DNA of 64,000 bases from Rhizophagus irregularis (taxonomy: Eukaryota; Glomeromycota; Glomeromycetes; Glomerales; Glomeraceae). Position numbers and translations under genes: made by a program. Shown in pieces: positions 35,101-48,726 of this stretch (positions are counted from its first letter, which is position 1; every line of letters begins with the position of its first letter). Below the pieces are notes generated by a model. That model saw nothing but the letters and a program-made list of their open reading frames with translations. It had not been told where the DNA came from and searched no databases. Location of the stretch: positions 1,738,501 through 1,802,500 of the forward strand of contig NC_089453.1 of assembly GCF_026210795.1 (NCBI RefSeq), in the 5' to 3' direction.

Positions 35101-37184
35101 AACCCATGGCTCTTTATTTTTCACAAGTGGTTCTGTTTCTTTCTTTTGTGAATGATATATCGTATGTTTTTTACCACTATTTTTACATTTAACTTCAGAA
35201 AATGACATTTTTCTAGGCGACTCTACTAAATTACCGTTATGAATAACCATGCTATAAATTTCTTTACCTTCTTCTTCAGGATCACAATTATTAACCAACC
35301 GGCCAAATACTGAAGAAATATTTCCAAAAGTATCTACAGTAATGAATTTTCTAGGAATTCTTGCAATAGAAGAGATATTTTCTTCGTCCATTACAAAATT
35401 AATTTTTCTTCCAGATTTAACATGATTACTTGTACTAAATAAATTCCAATAATAAATTTGTCTATCATCACATCCCGGTTTTTGAATTATTACTATTACA
35501 GTATGATCATTATTAATAAAATCACAAAATAATATTTTAACACCTTTTCCAAAATCTTCAGAAGCTATTTCTAAACCATTTTCTACAAGAAAAAGAAACA
35601 ACTTTCCAAACCCGAAAGAAAAAGCGATAATTTTTTCATTATTTGATTTTGCAAATATAGGAATACCGAATTTTCTTAATTTTCCTTCATGTAAATCAAA
35701 GAATTGTTTCATTTCCATAGTTTTTAAATCATATAATTGTAAACATTGAATACCTTCCTTATATTGTTCAATAAAAAAACAATGATCAAAGATACTATTA
35801 AATAATCTTGCTATACAAGATTTCTTTTTATATAAAGATTTTAATTCATCTTGAAGCCTTTTTGGATAATTAAATTGGTTCACTTCTTTATCACTTAAAT
35901 CATGAGTAAACTTTTTTCTACAAATTCCTTTTACGTTAAAGACGAAACAATAAATAGAATTCTTATCATTATCAACGAATATAACGATTCCGCCAGGCAA
36001 ATCACTACATATTCGTTCAGGTTTTGAATTTTGATTTAATTTTACTTTATAAATAACAGTATTTCCCTCATCAGCAGTAGTATCAGTAGTAACAATTTCA
36101 ACCGGTCGAGGTACTTTCTCTTCAAACTGATTAACACTAGTAATCATAGTAAGATTTTCATTAAGATTTTTCTTGCCAGGACTTGTCGTATCAGATTTTG
36201 TAACACGAGATATGGCCACCAAGACTTCTTTTTCGTTTAGAGTATTTGTAATTGAATTTGAAATTGCTATTATCCATTTAGGATAATTATTTTTAGATTC
36301 TTTTTTAAATACGGATTTAACATCATAAGATTTTTTTTCGTAGGAATCATTTATATTTTTTTCAGGAATAATTTTAAATTCAAGTTCATCTACAAATGAG
36401 AGTCAACGAAAAAAAAAATTAATTTTGGAAGAATGGATGATTTTCCAACACTAAATTATATTTTTAACTTACCATGATTAAACATAAGAACGTTCTCACC
36501 ATCCGGACTAATAGATATATGCCAATTAGATTCTTTTTTAGAAGTTAGAATATCTAATGGGTTTTCATCCGGTTTTTTTGGACTTGAGATTTTCGGTAAA
36601 TTATTTTTCAATTTTTCAGCTAATAATACGGTAACATAAGTTTAACGTAACATTCTGATATACCTATTACGAAATCTACGAAAAGAAATATATATATATA
36701 TATATATTCCAGGATTTGTCTGGAATTTGTCCTCATTGACCTAAATAATATCTGGATAATGTCCGAAATCTTCACATTTCAATACATTATCCGGACATTT
36801 TCTAAATATAACCGAACATTCTCGCTACAATTTCCGGACATCTCTTTTTTTGTAGGGGAAATCACTTACGTGAAATGAATATGCCTCCAATTAAATTTGA
36901 TTTCCGTTTTACTGTAAAATAAAATGATTATTGATTAATTAAATAGTAAGTTTTTGAAAAAGTAATTAAAAAAAAAGGCTTTTACCTATTGATGAATGAG
37001 GGAGAATGAGGGTATAACAAAAAAATCACGTTAGTAAATAAGCCAATACGTGATGACGAACGATAACGAACGATAACAAATGATAATTACCTTCTGAGAC
37101 AGAAGTATTTGAATTGACACTTATTTCTTCATTAAAAGATGATATTGTTGAAGGAGTTTGAACAATATACTCCTCATCGGACAT
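32117..37184 (-). pseudogene. TRP/polycystin-like channel copy 2 (broken)
   Basis: It follows copies 1 and 3 exon by exon, starting MSDEEYIVQTPSTISSFNEE. It has a premature stop at 33460-33462 between the second and third membrane segments, another at 32867-32869 in the outer loop before the pore, and a one-base deletion near 34756 at the end of the large soluble exon. Splice sites and most of the frame are otherwise kept, and the C-terminal acidic exon (32117-32590) is open, so inactivation is recent relative to the duplication. Over most of the large exon it looks closer to copy 3 than to copy 1. Its second intron carries an extra insertion. A truncated soluble protein could still be made. 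Confidence 0.85.
36655..36865. mobile_element. Inverted-repeat insertion inside intron 2 of channel copy 2
   Basis: This intron is about 200 bp longer than in copies 1 and 3. The extra DNA has a TA microsatellite and paired motifs: ttccag facing ctggaa, ggataatg facing cattatcc, and three tccggaca-like words. It resembles a small non-autonomous DNA element. Its limits are approximate and I cannot see a clear target duplication. Confidence 0.5.
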
Positions 37185-39324
37185 TTTTTTATATAAGAGT
37201 GTATATATATGTATACGCAATTGTTTTTAATGACAAATCAGATTTTTTACGAGTATTTATTACAAGTTTTTAACGAAAAATTAGAGATATTTTTTTTTAT
37301 GGGTATGTATTTATAAAAAAATTATTAAATATCTTTTTTTCTCACATTTAACCTTTTATATCAATCACAATAAATTATTATTTCCTTTTTTCTTTTAGTA
37401 TGCATAATTTTAAACATTTTGCTGAGTGCCAAAGTTATTAATTATTTCCATAACTGGTAAATCTTTTTTTAAAATAAAGAATAATATTTTACTTTTATTG
37501 TTCGCTTCGCTTAACAAATTAATATACAAAAAAACATATATAGATGTGTTGTGGCTTGAGTATACTGTAAAACGTTTAGTGATCAACATTATGGCTGGGT
37601 TTTTTAATGTCATTTATAATTACCATTTCGAGGTTCGAGTATTCAATCCATTACATCAAAACTAGTCAAATATAATAAAATCTCTCTTCGTCATTAAATC
37701 ATCTTTAGTAAAGAGCATATTGAGTAGATTTTAAATTAAGATATAACAGATAAACAAATAAGCAGTAAATATAGTCATTATAGTGCAACCTTGTAAAATA
37801 ATTTTATTTCTAATTTTTTAATGGTTAATTAGGCCCTTGAACACATTGATAAAAACCTCATTGTACGGATTTGATAAGTTAGTTCGAGGTTCCGTGGTTC
37901 TTATTGTACCGATATGAAAAAGTTTTACGGGTTTATGATTTTTATCTTGTACGGATTACGATAAAATTTGTAACAAATTGACACAAATTGACAATAAATT
38001 TTTACCTGCGAGTACAGTTTTACACAATTTGACGTCATATAATAACAATACTGTATCGATGTATTTTTTTTATAGTCTTTTTTTTTCTTTTTCAATATAT
38101 TTAATAATATATATGAATTCCAGCGAAAGAAGCAATCCAGGGAGTTTTGGAATTGAAACATTAATGAAATCAAAATAAAAAATAGTCAAGAAATCCAGAT
38201 GAAATTTCTGATGAAACTAATTGAAAAAGTATGTTGAAAGATATTCTTCCAGAATATTATAAAAAAATCTAATCAATAGAATATCTCAGAATTGAAGAGT
38301 TATCGTTGCAAATGGAGATAGAATTTATTAATTTATTATTAAATTTTATCATAATGAATTTGTTTAACAAATTTTTATTATTGTTAATTGTTATATGTAT
38401 AGGCTGGATGATATTTATCACATGATCGATTATGTGATCAATTAAATTTCTACCATTTTACCAACTGATACTGCTGTTATTCGTATTCGTATATTCGTAC
38501 CCCCGCATTTGTTACCTCCCCTGTAGTAAACCACGATCTACAATCACGTTAATTTATTAATTTTATTGCGTCATCCATTTGAAAAAATGACAACTAGAAA
38601 AGATCCTTCTGGATTTGGCGGATCAAAGAGTCATCAGTCCGGACATAATTCTCGCACTGGTCAATTAAAGAGCAATTGGAAATATTTAGCTTATTATTTT
38701 CATATTCTTTAACATTTCGTTTATGTGCTTGTAGAAATAAAATTATGCTTATATATTTTTCATAACGAATGGCGTAGTAAAATTGTGATTGTAGATCATC
38801 AATCACATGGTTTGTTACAGAGGAATTTAACAGCCGCATTTAAAAAACTATTCGAAATTAATTTTATACATACCGTGTATACATGCTTATAATCCTCGAT
38901 TTACTTTGTATAATCTTAGATTCTACAAATATTTTTAATGAAATGAAACTTTAATGTAACTACAATAAAGTTCGTTATTTCAATTTATTTATTTTATTTT
39001 ACGATTTTTGATAAAATTTTTTCAAAAAATATAAGATTCCTTCTAATTCATTTTGCGGTGAAAATAGGTCGCTGTTTGAGGCTAAATCATCGTTTTTTAA
39101 GGTAACAAATTTTATCATTACTTTTCACTTTGAAATGGGGTTAATGGACACGATCAAATTTTGATAACCTGACGAAACGAATAAAAACTTTTTCATTATT
39201 ATTAATTTAACAAAAAGAAATTTTGATCATCATTTTTATTAGTTTACAACTATATTATAAGATACAATTAATAAAAAATACAAACATATACAATACAAAT
39301 AATATAATATACAAAAAATATACT
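37185..39324. other. Spacer between channel copies 2 and 3
   Basis: From 37185 to about 37840 it matches the upstream flank of copy 3 (44127-44910), for example atcaaaactagtcaaa and a caaccttgtaaaataattttatttctaat-like stretch, so the duplicated unit includes 5' flanks. From about 39000 it is the shared 3' flank of copy 3. Between these lies sequence unique to this spacer, including the inverted pair at 38511-38831. Confidence 0.55.
38511..38831. repeat. Inverted repeat pair around a possible small gene fragment
   Basis: 38511-38547 (gttacctcccctgtagtaaa and on) is inverted at 38785-38831, with a 9-bp insertion in the right arm. Both arms translate similarly: VTSPVVNHDLQS on the plus strand and NSSVTNHVIDDLQSQ on the minus strand. 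An 81-codon minus-strand frame at 38594-38839 and a short plus-strand frame from 38587 (TTRKDPSGFGGSKSHQSG) lie inside. This looks like inverted fragments of one coding repeat family; the family is not recognised. Confidence 0.5.
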
Positions 39325-42300
39325 TTAGTGAAATACTTTAATATTTTGTAAAATTTCATTAACTTTCCTATGAAGTAAACCAATATCTCCAATATTTTCT
39401 TTATCATCATCTTCTTCTTCATTATCATTTTCATTATAATATTCATTTAAACTTTCGTCACTTCTTGAAATATTATCATCATCAATAGATTCAATATTAA
39501 TATTTTCATATTTGTTAACAGGTTCTTTTACTTCTTTATAATTCAAAAATGAGTTCTCATCATCACCATCCCCTTTAAATGATAATCTAGTCTTATTCAT
39601 CTTGCTTTCTAAATCCTCATATATTTTCTTTAATTCACGTTTTTTCACTATTCCTTCCCATGTATCATAACTTTTTGATTTACCTAAATAATAAATATAT
39701 TCTGGTTCTGAAGGTGGATGAGAAAAATGTATTTCATCTAATGCTTCATAATCTGATATAAGTTCGGCACGATATCGTAATAATGCAACACGTCCCTTTT
39801 CAAATGCTTCAGCATACACAGCCCTGAGATTTTTTCAAATGAATTAATTAAAAATAAAAATAAAAATAAATAAAAATAAATAAATTTAACTTACCATATA
39901 AAGGCGATAAATATATTTTGTACGACAGTTATTAAGAAAAGACTACCAATCAAAGTTAATGCTTCAACTGCCCAAAAATTCCAGGTAGCTTCTTGTGGAT
40001 AAGAACCACGTAACCAAGCATATGTTGAAAGAAATGATGTACCAAAATTTTTACTTGGATTATCAAGTTTTCGATTAAAATCTTGTACAGATGTGCTGAT
40101 CGTTTCACCCGCACTATTTTGTATAGTATAGCTTGACGTCTTAGAAGTGATATCGTCAAGATCAGAAAAGTCCGTATGTTGTAATAAGAGTAAAAACACG
40201 TGAGAAAGCGCAAGGACAACCAATAACATGAAAACGACGAATAAATATGTCTTTTTTATAATATTTAATATAATGTAAAGATATTTCGCAGGTTCTAAAA
40301 ATAATATGAAATTATTAATTTGATAATTAAAATAATTAAAATCAATTTACAAATAAATAAATAAATACATATATATTTACCTGAAAACAATCGAAGATAT
40401 AGCATCTATTTTTTTTTTTAAAAAAAAACAAAAAAAATATTTTTTAGTCAAAATTATTAAAAAGTAAAGAAATATAATTTAAGAATACTTACGAATTCAA
40501 ACCAAAGTAATAACATTGTAAAAGAGAAACCAGCAGTTATGTTTGATGTAGTCACAACATCAGCAAATGCATTTGATTTTTTAAAGCTAGGAGTAATATA
40601 AACTGATACCATAACTATTGAAGTAACAATTGAAGCTAAATCTACAAAATTGAAGAAATCTAGATAATATCTCCAACTATGATGTTGACACTGTCTACAT
40701 TCTACCAAGAATAAGTAAATACCAGAATAATAAAATAGAATAAAAAGAAAAACTAAAAAGTTGCGTAAATGTCCAGTTGCTTCAGCATGACCTAAATAAC
40801 ATCCTACCAAAGCTGCGAAGCAAGCTGCGAATAAAATATACGTAACAAAAATTCTAAAGTAATAATTTCTTGTTGGAATCCACTTATAATTAACTGCAGC
40901 TTCCATCGCTGGATTATCAAATATATCATCATCATTTTCGTTTCTAACAATTTGAACAAGTGGACTACTAAGTTTTATATCACTTAAATATCCCCGAGGA
41001 ATGAATGCATATTGAAAGACTTTTGATAAAAAATTTCTATTTTTCTGATTTTCTTGTCCTTTGCCCTTGCAGATAAATTTACGCAAAGGGATTATTTTTA
41101 CAGTTGGAGAAAGTTTATCTGTACTTGAGAATATATTTGCGTAAAATTCTTTCAAATATAAACTAATTGATTTTTGTGTTTCGTCTTTTGAAATAAGTTT
41201 TGTATTTGGATTAAATGCTATAAGTTCTTGTGATTCTTTTACAGTAACTTCGATTTCTTTAGGTGTAAGATCGGTATAATCGATCACGTCGGATATCTCA
41301 ACGCCTGAGATACATCTTTTAAAGAATATTTCTTTAATGAAGCTTTCTATTTAACGAAAAAAAAAAATTTAGAGACAATAATACTAGTTAATGAAAAAGA
41401 AAATAAAGAATAAAAGGATACAAACTTAGATTACATTTGTTACTTAAATCTGGTAACGCTTCCGAAACAGTAGATAGCCAACCGATGTGTTTAAGTGAGT
41501 TTTCCGTGTAGTATTCAAGTAAATAAGCGACAATTAAAGATCTACGGTTACACTCAAGACCTATTTAATTTTTAATTTTTATTTAAAAAGATGCAATTTG
41601 TATATTATTTATTTATTAAGAAATAAAATAAATTACCTTTTTTACATAAACGGATCGCGATTTGTAAATCACTTAAATTTTTTATTCTCGTCTCTCCTTT
41701 CTTTTCAATAGTTTCTATTTTAAATTTTTTTTCGTCTTCATTCTCCCATCGATTTATTTTAGGAATGTGTAAATTCCAATTCTTATCTTTTCCATCCCCA
41801 AATAAAATATATTTAATCAAAGTATTTGAACCTCCAATTATAACTTTTGCCATAATATCAAAACGTACATCCATTAATCGCCAAATATTTGGTTTATTTT
41901 TAATAAATCTCCAAATGATGTATGATATACGATCTTTCATATCCATGAATTCATATTGCTTTTTATGTCCAACCAATTTGTTTCTTCGATAATTTAAATG
42001 TTCAAGAGCATCACAAGCATGTATTATTGGAGTCACGTGATTATCACTATATGGCCATTTAACTTCAAAGAATTCATTATTCTTTAATCCGTCCCATCTA
42101 ACCTTAATATAAAATGATCGATCTTTTCCAATATATAATTCATCAACTTTTAACGCACATTTTTCTTCCCAATCCACTTTGATATTATTAGTCCAAATAT
42201 ATTCAAGCTCCATCTTATTATTTATTTTATTTCCAGCATTTTTAGTACGCCACACTTGAATGGTACTTCTTCCGATAAACAATTGCGTAGTTTCTTCTTC

Positions 42301-44126
42301 ATCAAGAAATACAGATGTTCGATCATAACCATTTATCACCCATGGTTCTTTATTTTTCACAAGCAGTTCTGTTTCTTTCTTTTGTGAACGATATATCGTA
42401 TGCTTTTTACCACTATATTTACATTTAACTTCAGAAAATGACATTTTTCTAGGCGACTTTTCTAATTTACTGTTATCATTATGAATAACTATGCTATGAA
42501 TTTCTTTACCTTCTTCTTCAGAATCACAATTATTAACCAAACGGTCAAATACTGAAGAAATATTTCCATAAGTATCTACAGTAATGAGTTTTCCAGGAAT
42601 TCTTGCAACAGAAGAGATATTTTCTTCATCCATTACAAAATTAATTTTTCTTCCAGATTTAACATGATTATTTGTACTAAATAAATTCCAATAATAAATT
42701 TGTCTATCATCACATCCCGGTTTTTGAATTATTACTATTACAGTATGATCATTATTAATAAAATCACAAAATAATATTTTAACACCTTTTCCAAAATCTT
42801 CAGAAGCTATTTCTAAACCATTTTCTACAAGAAAAAGAAACAACTTTCCAAAACCGAAAGAAAAAGCGATAATTTTTTCATTATTTGATTTTGCAAATAT
42901 AGGAATACCGAATTTTCTTAATTTTCCTTCATGTAAATCAAAGAATTGTTTCATTTCCATAGTTTTTAAATCATATAATTGTAAAAATTGAATACCTTCC
43001 TTATATTGTTCAATAAAAAAATAATGATCAAAAATACTATTAAATAATCTTGCTATACAAGATTTCTTTTTATATAAAGATTTTAATTCATCTTGAAGCC
43101 TTTTTGGATAATTAAATTGGTTCATTTCTTTATCACTTAAATCATTAGTAAACCTTTTTCTACAAATTCCTTTTACGTTAAAGACGAAACAATAAATGGA
43201 TTTCTTATCATTATCATCGTTATGAACGAAAATAACGATTCCACCAGGTAAATTACTACATATTTTTTCAGGGTTTGAATTTTGATTTAATTTTACTTTA
43301 TAAATAACAGTATTTCCCTCATCTCCCTCATCAGCAGTATCAGTAGTAACAATTTCAACCGGTTCAAGTCCTTTCTCTTCAAACTCATTAGAATAAGTAC
43401 TAGTAAGATTTTCATTATTAAGATTTTTCTTCTTGCCAGGACTTGTCGTATCAGATTTTGTAACACGAGATATGGCCACCAAGACTTCTTTTTCGTTTAG
43501 AGTATTTGTAATTGAATTCGAAATTGCTATTATCCATTTAGGATAATCATTTTTAGATTTTTCTTTTTTAAATCCGGATTTAACATTATAAGATTCTTTT
43601 TCGTAAGAATCATTTATATTTTTTATAGGAATAATTTTAAATTCAAGTTCATCTACAAATGAGAGTCAACGAAAAAAAAAATTAATTTTGGAAGAATGGA
43701 TGATTTTCCAACACTAAAAAATATAATTTTAACTTACCATGATCAAACATAAGAACGTTCTCACCATCCGGACTAATAGATATATGCCAATTAGCTTCTT
43801 GTTTAGAAGTTAGAACATCTAATGGTTTTTCATTCGTTTTTTTTGGACTTGAAATTTTCGGTATCGACCTTTCGACTAATAATATAGTAATATAAAATGA
43901 GTTTAATAAAATGAGTTTAGAGCAACATTTTATATACAATACTTACGTGGAATGAATATTCCTCCAATTAAATCTGATTTCTGGTATACTGCAAATAAAA
44001 TGATGGAGAATGAGAAAAAAAATTAAATAAGCCAATATGTGACGATAACGAATGATGATTACCTTCAGAGACAGAAGTAGTTGAGGATGTTGAAGGAGTT
44101 TGAACAATATACTCCTTATCTGACAT
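39325..44126 (-). CDS. TRP/polycystin-like cation channel with propeller-like N-terminus, copy 3 (intact)
   Basis: Minus-strand exons 44126-44063, 43988-43947, 43875-43738, 43652-41637, 41560-41426, 41346-40493, 40405-40381, 40294-39895, 39823-39325, all in phase, give 1390 aa. The architecture is that of copy 1, with a more canonical end of the sixth segment (NIFIAFIWAVYAEAFEKGR) and a longer acidic tail ending in a short predicted coiled coil (LLHRKVNEILQNIKVF). The start MSDKEYIVQTPSTSSTTS differs from copy 1, MSYKEETPTILTTSVSE, showing N-terminal divergence while the pore region is nearly unchanged. Both complete copies keep every splice site, so both are probably expressed and might form mixed tetramers (inference). 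Confidence 0.85.
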
Positions 44127-45431
44127 TTTTATATAAGAGTGTATGTATATACAGTATATATATATATGTACGTTATGAAAAATCAGATATATTATTTATT
44201 ACGAGTATTTATTATTATTGTTACAAGTTTTTAATGAAAAATTAAACAAGATGTTTTTTTACGAGTATTTATAAGAAATTAATTTTTTCCATTATAATAA
44301 ATAAATAAATATATATATTAAACATACGTAGAGTCGTAGAGTAAAGTTTTTATTATTAATCATTAATAAATAAATAAACAAAAATCTCCTTAAATTATTG
44401 TTGTCTTTTCCTATAATATTAATTATTTCGTATATTTTTGCTTTCCCTTTTCGAGTAATTATTAAAGGTTTTGATTATTTCCATAACTAATCAAAGAATA
44501 TAAATAAAGAATACGCATATAACGTTTTAATAATAAGCAAGTTGATAAATAAAGAACCGGGTTTCCTTATCTGTCATTTATAATAGTCTAAATTAATAAT
44601 GATCGACACGGATTTTTTTTTTTTTTTTTTAAGGTTTCCATTAAAGCATTCTAAAGACTAATTTTCAATAATGGCTGAAATTTTTACATATATGTCATTT
44701 GGAATTACTGTTTCTAGATTCGAATATTTAATCTTTTGCATCAAGACTAGTCAAAAAATAATGAGAAAAATGAAATCACACTTACTTTTAAAAATCTTCA
44801 TCGGCAAAGAATTGCATATTTTTTTTGCGTAACTTTCGAATCGAAAAGAATAGAAGCATAAAGTACAACCTTGTGAAATAATTTTATTTCTAATTTTAAA
44901 TTGTCCTTTAAAAGTTAATTATGTTAGTTTTCCAATCAATTCATTCACAATTGTTACATTAAAAAATATTTGATCTATTAAATTAATAATAATAAATGAT
45001 CTAATCGGACGTTTATCTCCGTTACAGTTTACACGAACATTATTGTCCTTATTCAATCGGAAACGTGTCACCTATCGAAATTAGTTAAGGACTTATAGAA
45101 ACTTCTTTATACTTTTTTAATTGTAACACAACGCTTCTGAAATTCTTTATAACAAAGATATAAAATAAAGGCGACCTTTATTATCATTACTACATTGTTG
45201 CTTAATTCAATAAATATAGAGTTACATAATTTAGTATTCTGATACTCAATGAACTTTAGTGTAACATTTGTATCAATCATTATTATGCATGGTATCATAA
45301 TACAAAATATAAATATCTTGTTTGCCTATTAAATTTTTAGAGAGATGGAATCCAACTTTAGATCAGTCATCAGTGACTATACAACATTGTGTGCAATTAT
45401 TATCATTATTGTTGTTTAATAAAACTTTAAT
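44127..45431. other. 5' flank of channel copy 3 and unique intergenic DNA
   Basis: The first roughly 780 bp is shared with the 5' flank of copy 2. Beyond about 44910 it is unique. A 63-codon minus-strand frame at 45107-45298 has no recognisable feature. Confidence 0.5.
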
Positions 45432-45584
45432 CTACACTATTTTTGAATAGTTATAATTTACATTCTTGTTCCTACGCATCATTATAACATTTATATATGC
45501 TTGTGAATAAATATTCAATTTCTTTCCAATTTCAAAGATCGTGTAACTTTCTTCTCTGTATTTCTTAATAAATGAATTATTCAT
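45432..45584 (-). pseudogene. Possible transposase helix-turn-helix fragment, 50 aa
   Basis: The frame from ATG 45584 reads FIKKYREESYTIFEIGKKLN, with spacing like the first helix-turn-helix of Tc1/mariner-type transposases or other resolvase-type HTH domains, then ends at a stop. No catalytic DDE region or inverted repeats are seen nearby. This is a low-confidence reading of a very short frame. Confidence 0.2.
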
Positions 45585-48580
45585 CTTTGAAGTACAGTAT
45601 GTGATTGACGCCCGAATTTCTTAAACAACCATAAATTATTAATTGTTCAATGAAAGGTATAAATTGTAAAATCGTCCCAAATCTCGATATGGATTCGTCC
45701 CAAACTCAAAATGATTGAGTTTCAGGACTAGACCAAATTAATATATGATATAATCCCCTGATCGGCACGATGAAAATGTAGTTATAGCAATTTTAATTTA
45801 GATAGATTTGCATTTCCAAATGAGAAATATTTTCTCTTAATTTATCTACTCATCTGTAATATCAATATTATCTTTCAAGTATAGTCTGAAGTTTTTTATT
45901 CATTTTTAAAGTGGAAAATTAGAAGAAAATAGAATTCAGCAATAAAATATACGATATTTATACGAAAATGGCAGAGGATAACTGATGCTTAGTACGTTGT
46001 GTGGTTAAAAAATCATAATTAAGGAGTTTGTGAAAAATTCTCATTGTAAAAAGGAAATTTATTACTTTACTAAAATTTCCCAAAAAGAAGGTGAAGTTTA
46101 TATGCATTCTTTAGATCTTTCCATAAAACATTGTAAGTTTAAACTCAAAAAGTCTTTAATAAAATCACAGAAATGCTGTACTCTTCCAATGAAATTTGTA
46201 GTATGTCATCAGAAGCATGTACTGCGTCTATCACATGGTACAACTGAAAGTTTACCTCTAAATATCCACTCAGCATGAATGTATTAGATGAATGTATTTT
46301 ATCTCCTAAAATCTCGTTTGCCCATAAATAAATAACAACTATGCTACTATTTGTACTCCTCTCCCTAACATTTAAAGTTAATCAATAATGATAAACCTTA
46401 ATCTTAATCTTTACGAATTCAATAGAAATACTAAATCAATACCATCGCGATTGGCTGTCATTGGATCACGCAATGACACATGACAATAACATGACAATAA
46501 TCATTCAACATTTACTTCTCCAGAATTATAAAACAGTGAATTACTTTTTAAATACAATTCGAATAGTTTTATGTAGTATGAGTGAAATGATTAAAGAGTA
46601 TTACAGATCAGCCGATCAGAAGCATGGTACATACCGTGTTTGTTTATGATGATGATGAATTTGATGTCATATTAGGTACAACCACGCGTTTTGAAATTTT
46701 CAAATATTTAAAATGAAATCTTAGGAAACACTATTTAGAAACGAACCTGATTAAAAAAAATGCGATCCCTGAATATGTTTCTCTCGTTACCGACAGTTCA
46801 CTGAACGGAACGCTATGTTTAAAGGGACTTTAATGTATGTATAGATAGTTGCACATTCCGGGTTCACATTACACTCTCGGTTCAAATAGTTATTTGTCAA
46901 GGTACGATATTTCTTGATTTATAAATTTATTGTTTGGTTTTTTATCGTGAAGTTCTTTAAGCTTTTACTTATAAGTATTCATCGCGAATACAGTATTTCT
47001 GTGTAAATAATGTGACGATAATTATAATTCAAAACTCAAAACATTTCGCCTTCTCTGCTTCGTATGGATTAGTGTTCATAGTATAAAGTATTAGTTCAGT
47101 AATTTGGTTGAGGGTGAAAAGGATAAAGCCGGGTTTAACGAAATCGATGAGTTTTAAGGCAAAAAGTATTTTATATATCATCTTTAATTTTTCTTTTGTG
47201 TTTACACTAGATGTAATTTATTAGATGTAATTTATACTAATAAGTCCTTAAATGTACTTGTAGGGAGGTAAATATTATATATTAACACGTTCAAGAACGA
47301 AGCATCATTCTCGGTGAGATTTCAATGTCAACGTTCTCATTATTAATATGTACTTCATCACAAAATCTGGTTTTGATTTGACAGATGAGAAGAAACAATA
47401 ACATATCAATAGTGCGGAAGTTAATAATTTTTTGTACCTTTTCTGATTTTACATAGAGAAGAGAAATAGAAGAAACATCTATATTCATGTAAGCTATTTA
47501 GTATCTTAATTAATAAAAATAACAACAGTTCTTTGTTATTTTTTTCCATATGCGTGACAAACTATACTAAATCAATTGAACCAAAGAATTACCGTGTATA
47601 ATTATTAATTTATTTTATTTTATTTAACTTAACTAACTGTTAATTCGTAATTTATTAGCGTCATCGTAAAGAATAGTCATCTTTTAATAACGAGCACCCC
47701 AGATTTACTTTTAATGAAATTGAATTGATGTTGTAAGACCATCAATCAAAATGGATATAACGATTTATTTGCCCTTTTGTGATAACAAATAAGGTATTAT
47801 ATTGTACGAATTATTATTTAAGTTTAATTATAAAATCATTAACTAGTTTTATTTAATTATCAAGTATGACCATAAGTTTTCACTCAAGCTCTCGAATGAA
47901 TTGAATATAATTGTTTATGATCTTTTTATGATCTTGAAGAAAATTGGAATTAGATCTTTATAAAACGGATGCGTAGATTTACGAACGATATAATTTTGAG
48001 TCTTCTCATTATCTTAATCTTGGAAATAATAATTTATTTAGTGGAGGAGAATATTGGTGTTTGGTGAGTCTGAGCGTTTTATTTAATTAATGAATGCTTT
48101 CATGAGAAGGGGTAATTATTTATGCTACTTTAAATAATTAATTCGTTATTATGTTCACTTTTATTCGCATAATTTACTATTATTTATCTATTTATTAGGA
48201 TATAATTAAGAACACACAGTATAAAGAACGCATCACGTGATATTATTAATAACATGCCAATGCGGCAACGTCGAGTATTAAGGTAATGTAATCGATGACA
48301 TGACAATATCTGCAAAAATTTCAAATCATTTAATTAAACATTTTTTAAATTACAGAAATTATAGAATCTTAAGATATGGTATGATCTTTTGATGAAGTAA
48401 TCAAGAACAAATTTTTTGAAAATTATATCAGTTTTTTTTCCAATATGTTAAGATGGTAGGTTTTTATAATTTACCAGTATATCACCAACATAATAATAAA
48501 TTTTTTACAAGATATTTAACTCTTTCATTAAAATCAAAACAATTATAGATCAATAAGAGTTTTTTTTTTAAACTCAAAAA
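45585..48580. other. Gene-poor region
   Basis: About 3 kb without a supported gene. Short frames at 46030-46278, 46461-46649 and 47291-47488 have no splice-supported extension or recognised motif; the first is Lys/His/Cys-rich and may be decayed coding DNA. tgtaatttattagatgtaattta at about 47213 is a short direct repeat. Confidence 0.45.
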
Positions 48581-48726
48581 TTATGACCAAATAAAAGTTA
48601 TTTTAGATCATTTTATTTGATCTATAATGATCTATCACAATTCGCGAGACCGTCTATCTGAAATATTGAGAGGAACCAATGATTTAATAATCGCATTGTG
48701 ATTCATGAATGAAGAAAGTCTTAATG

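Noticed and set aside
37410-38178. Several 60-80 codon frames on both strands between channel copies 2 and 3
   Set aside because: AT-run translations without domain or splice support; part lies in flank duplicated from copy 3 where the frame is not kept.
45320-45600. Considered as a Tc1/mariner element
   Set aside because: Only a possible helix-turn-helix of 50 residues; no catalytic domain and no terminal inverted repeats, so it is kept only as a low-confidence fragment.
46860-46900. cggttcaaat considered as a tRNA B box
   Set aside because: No matching A box, acceptor stem or cloverleaf around it. No tRNA or rRNA gene was recognised anywhere in the window.
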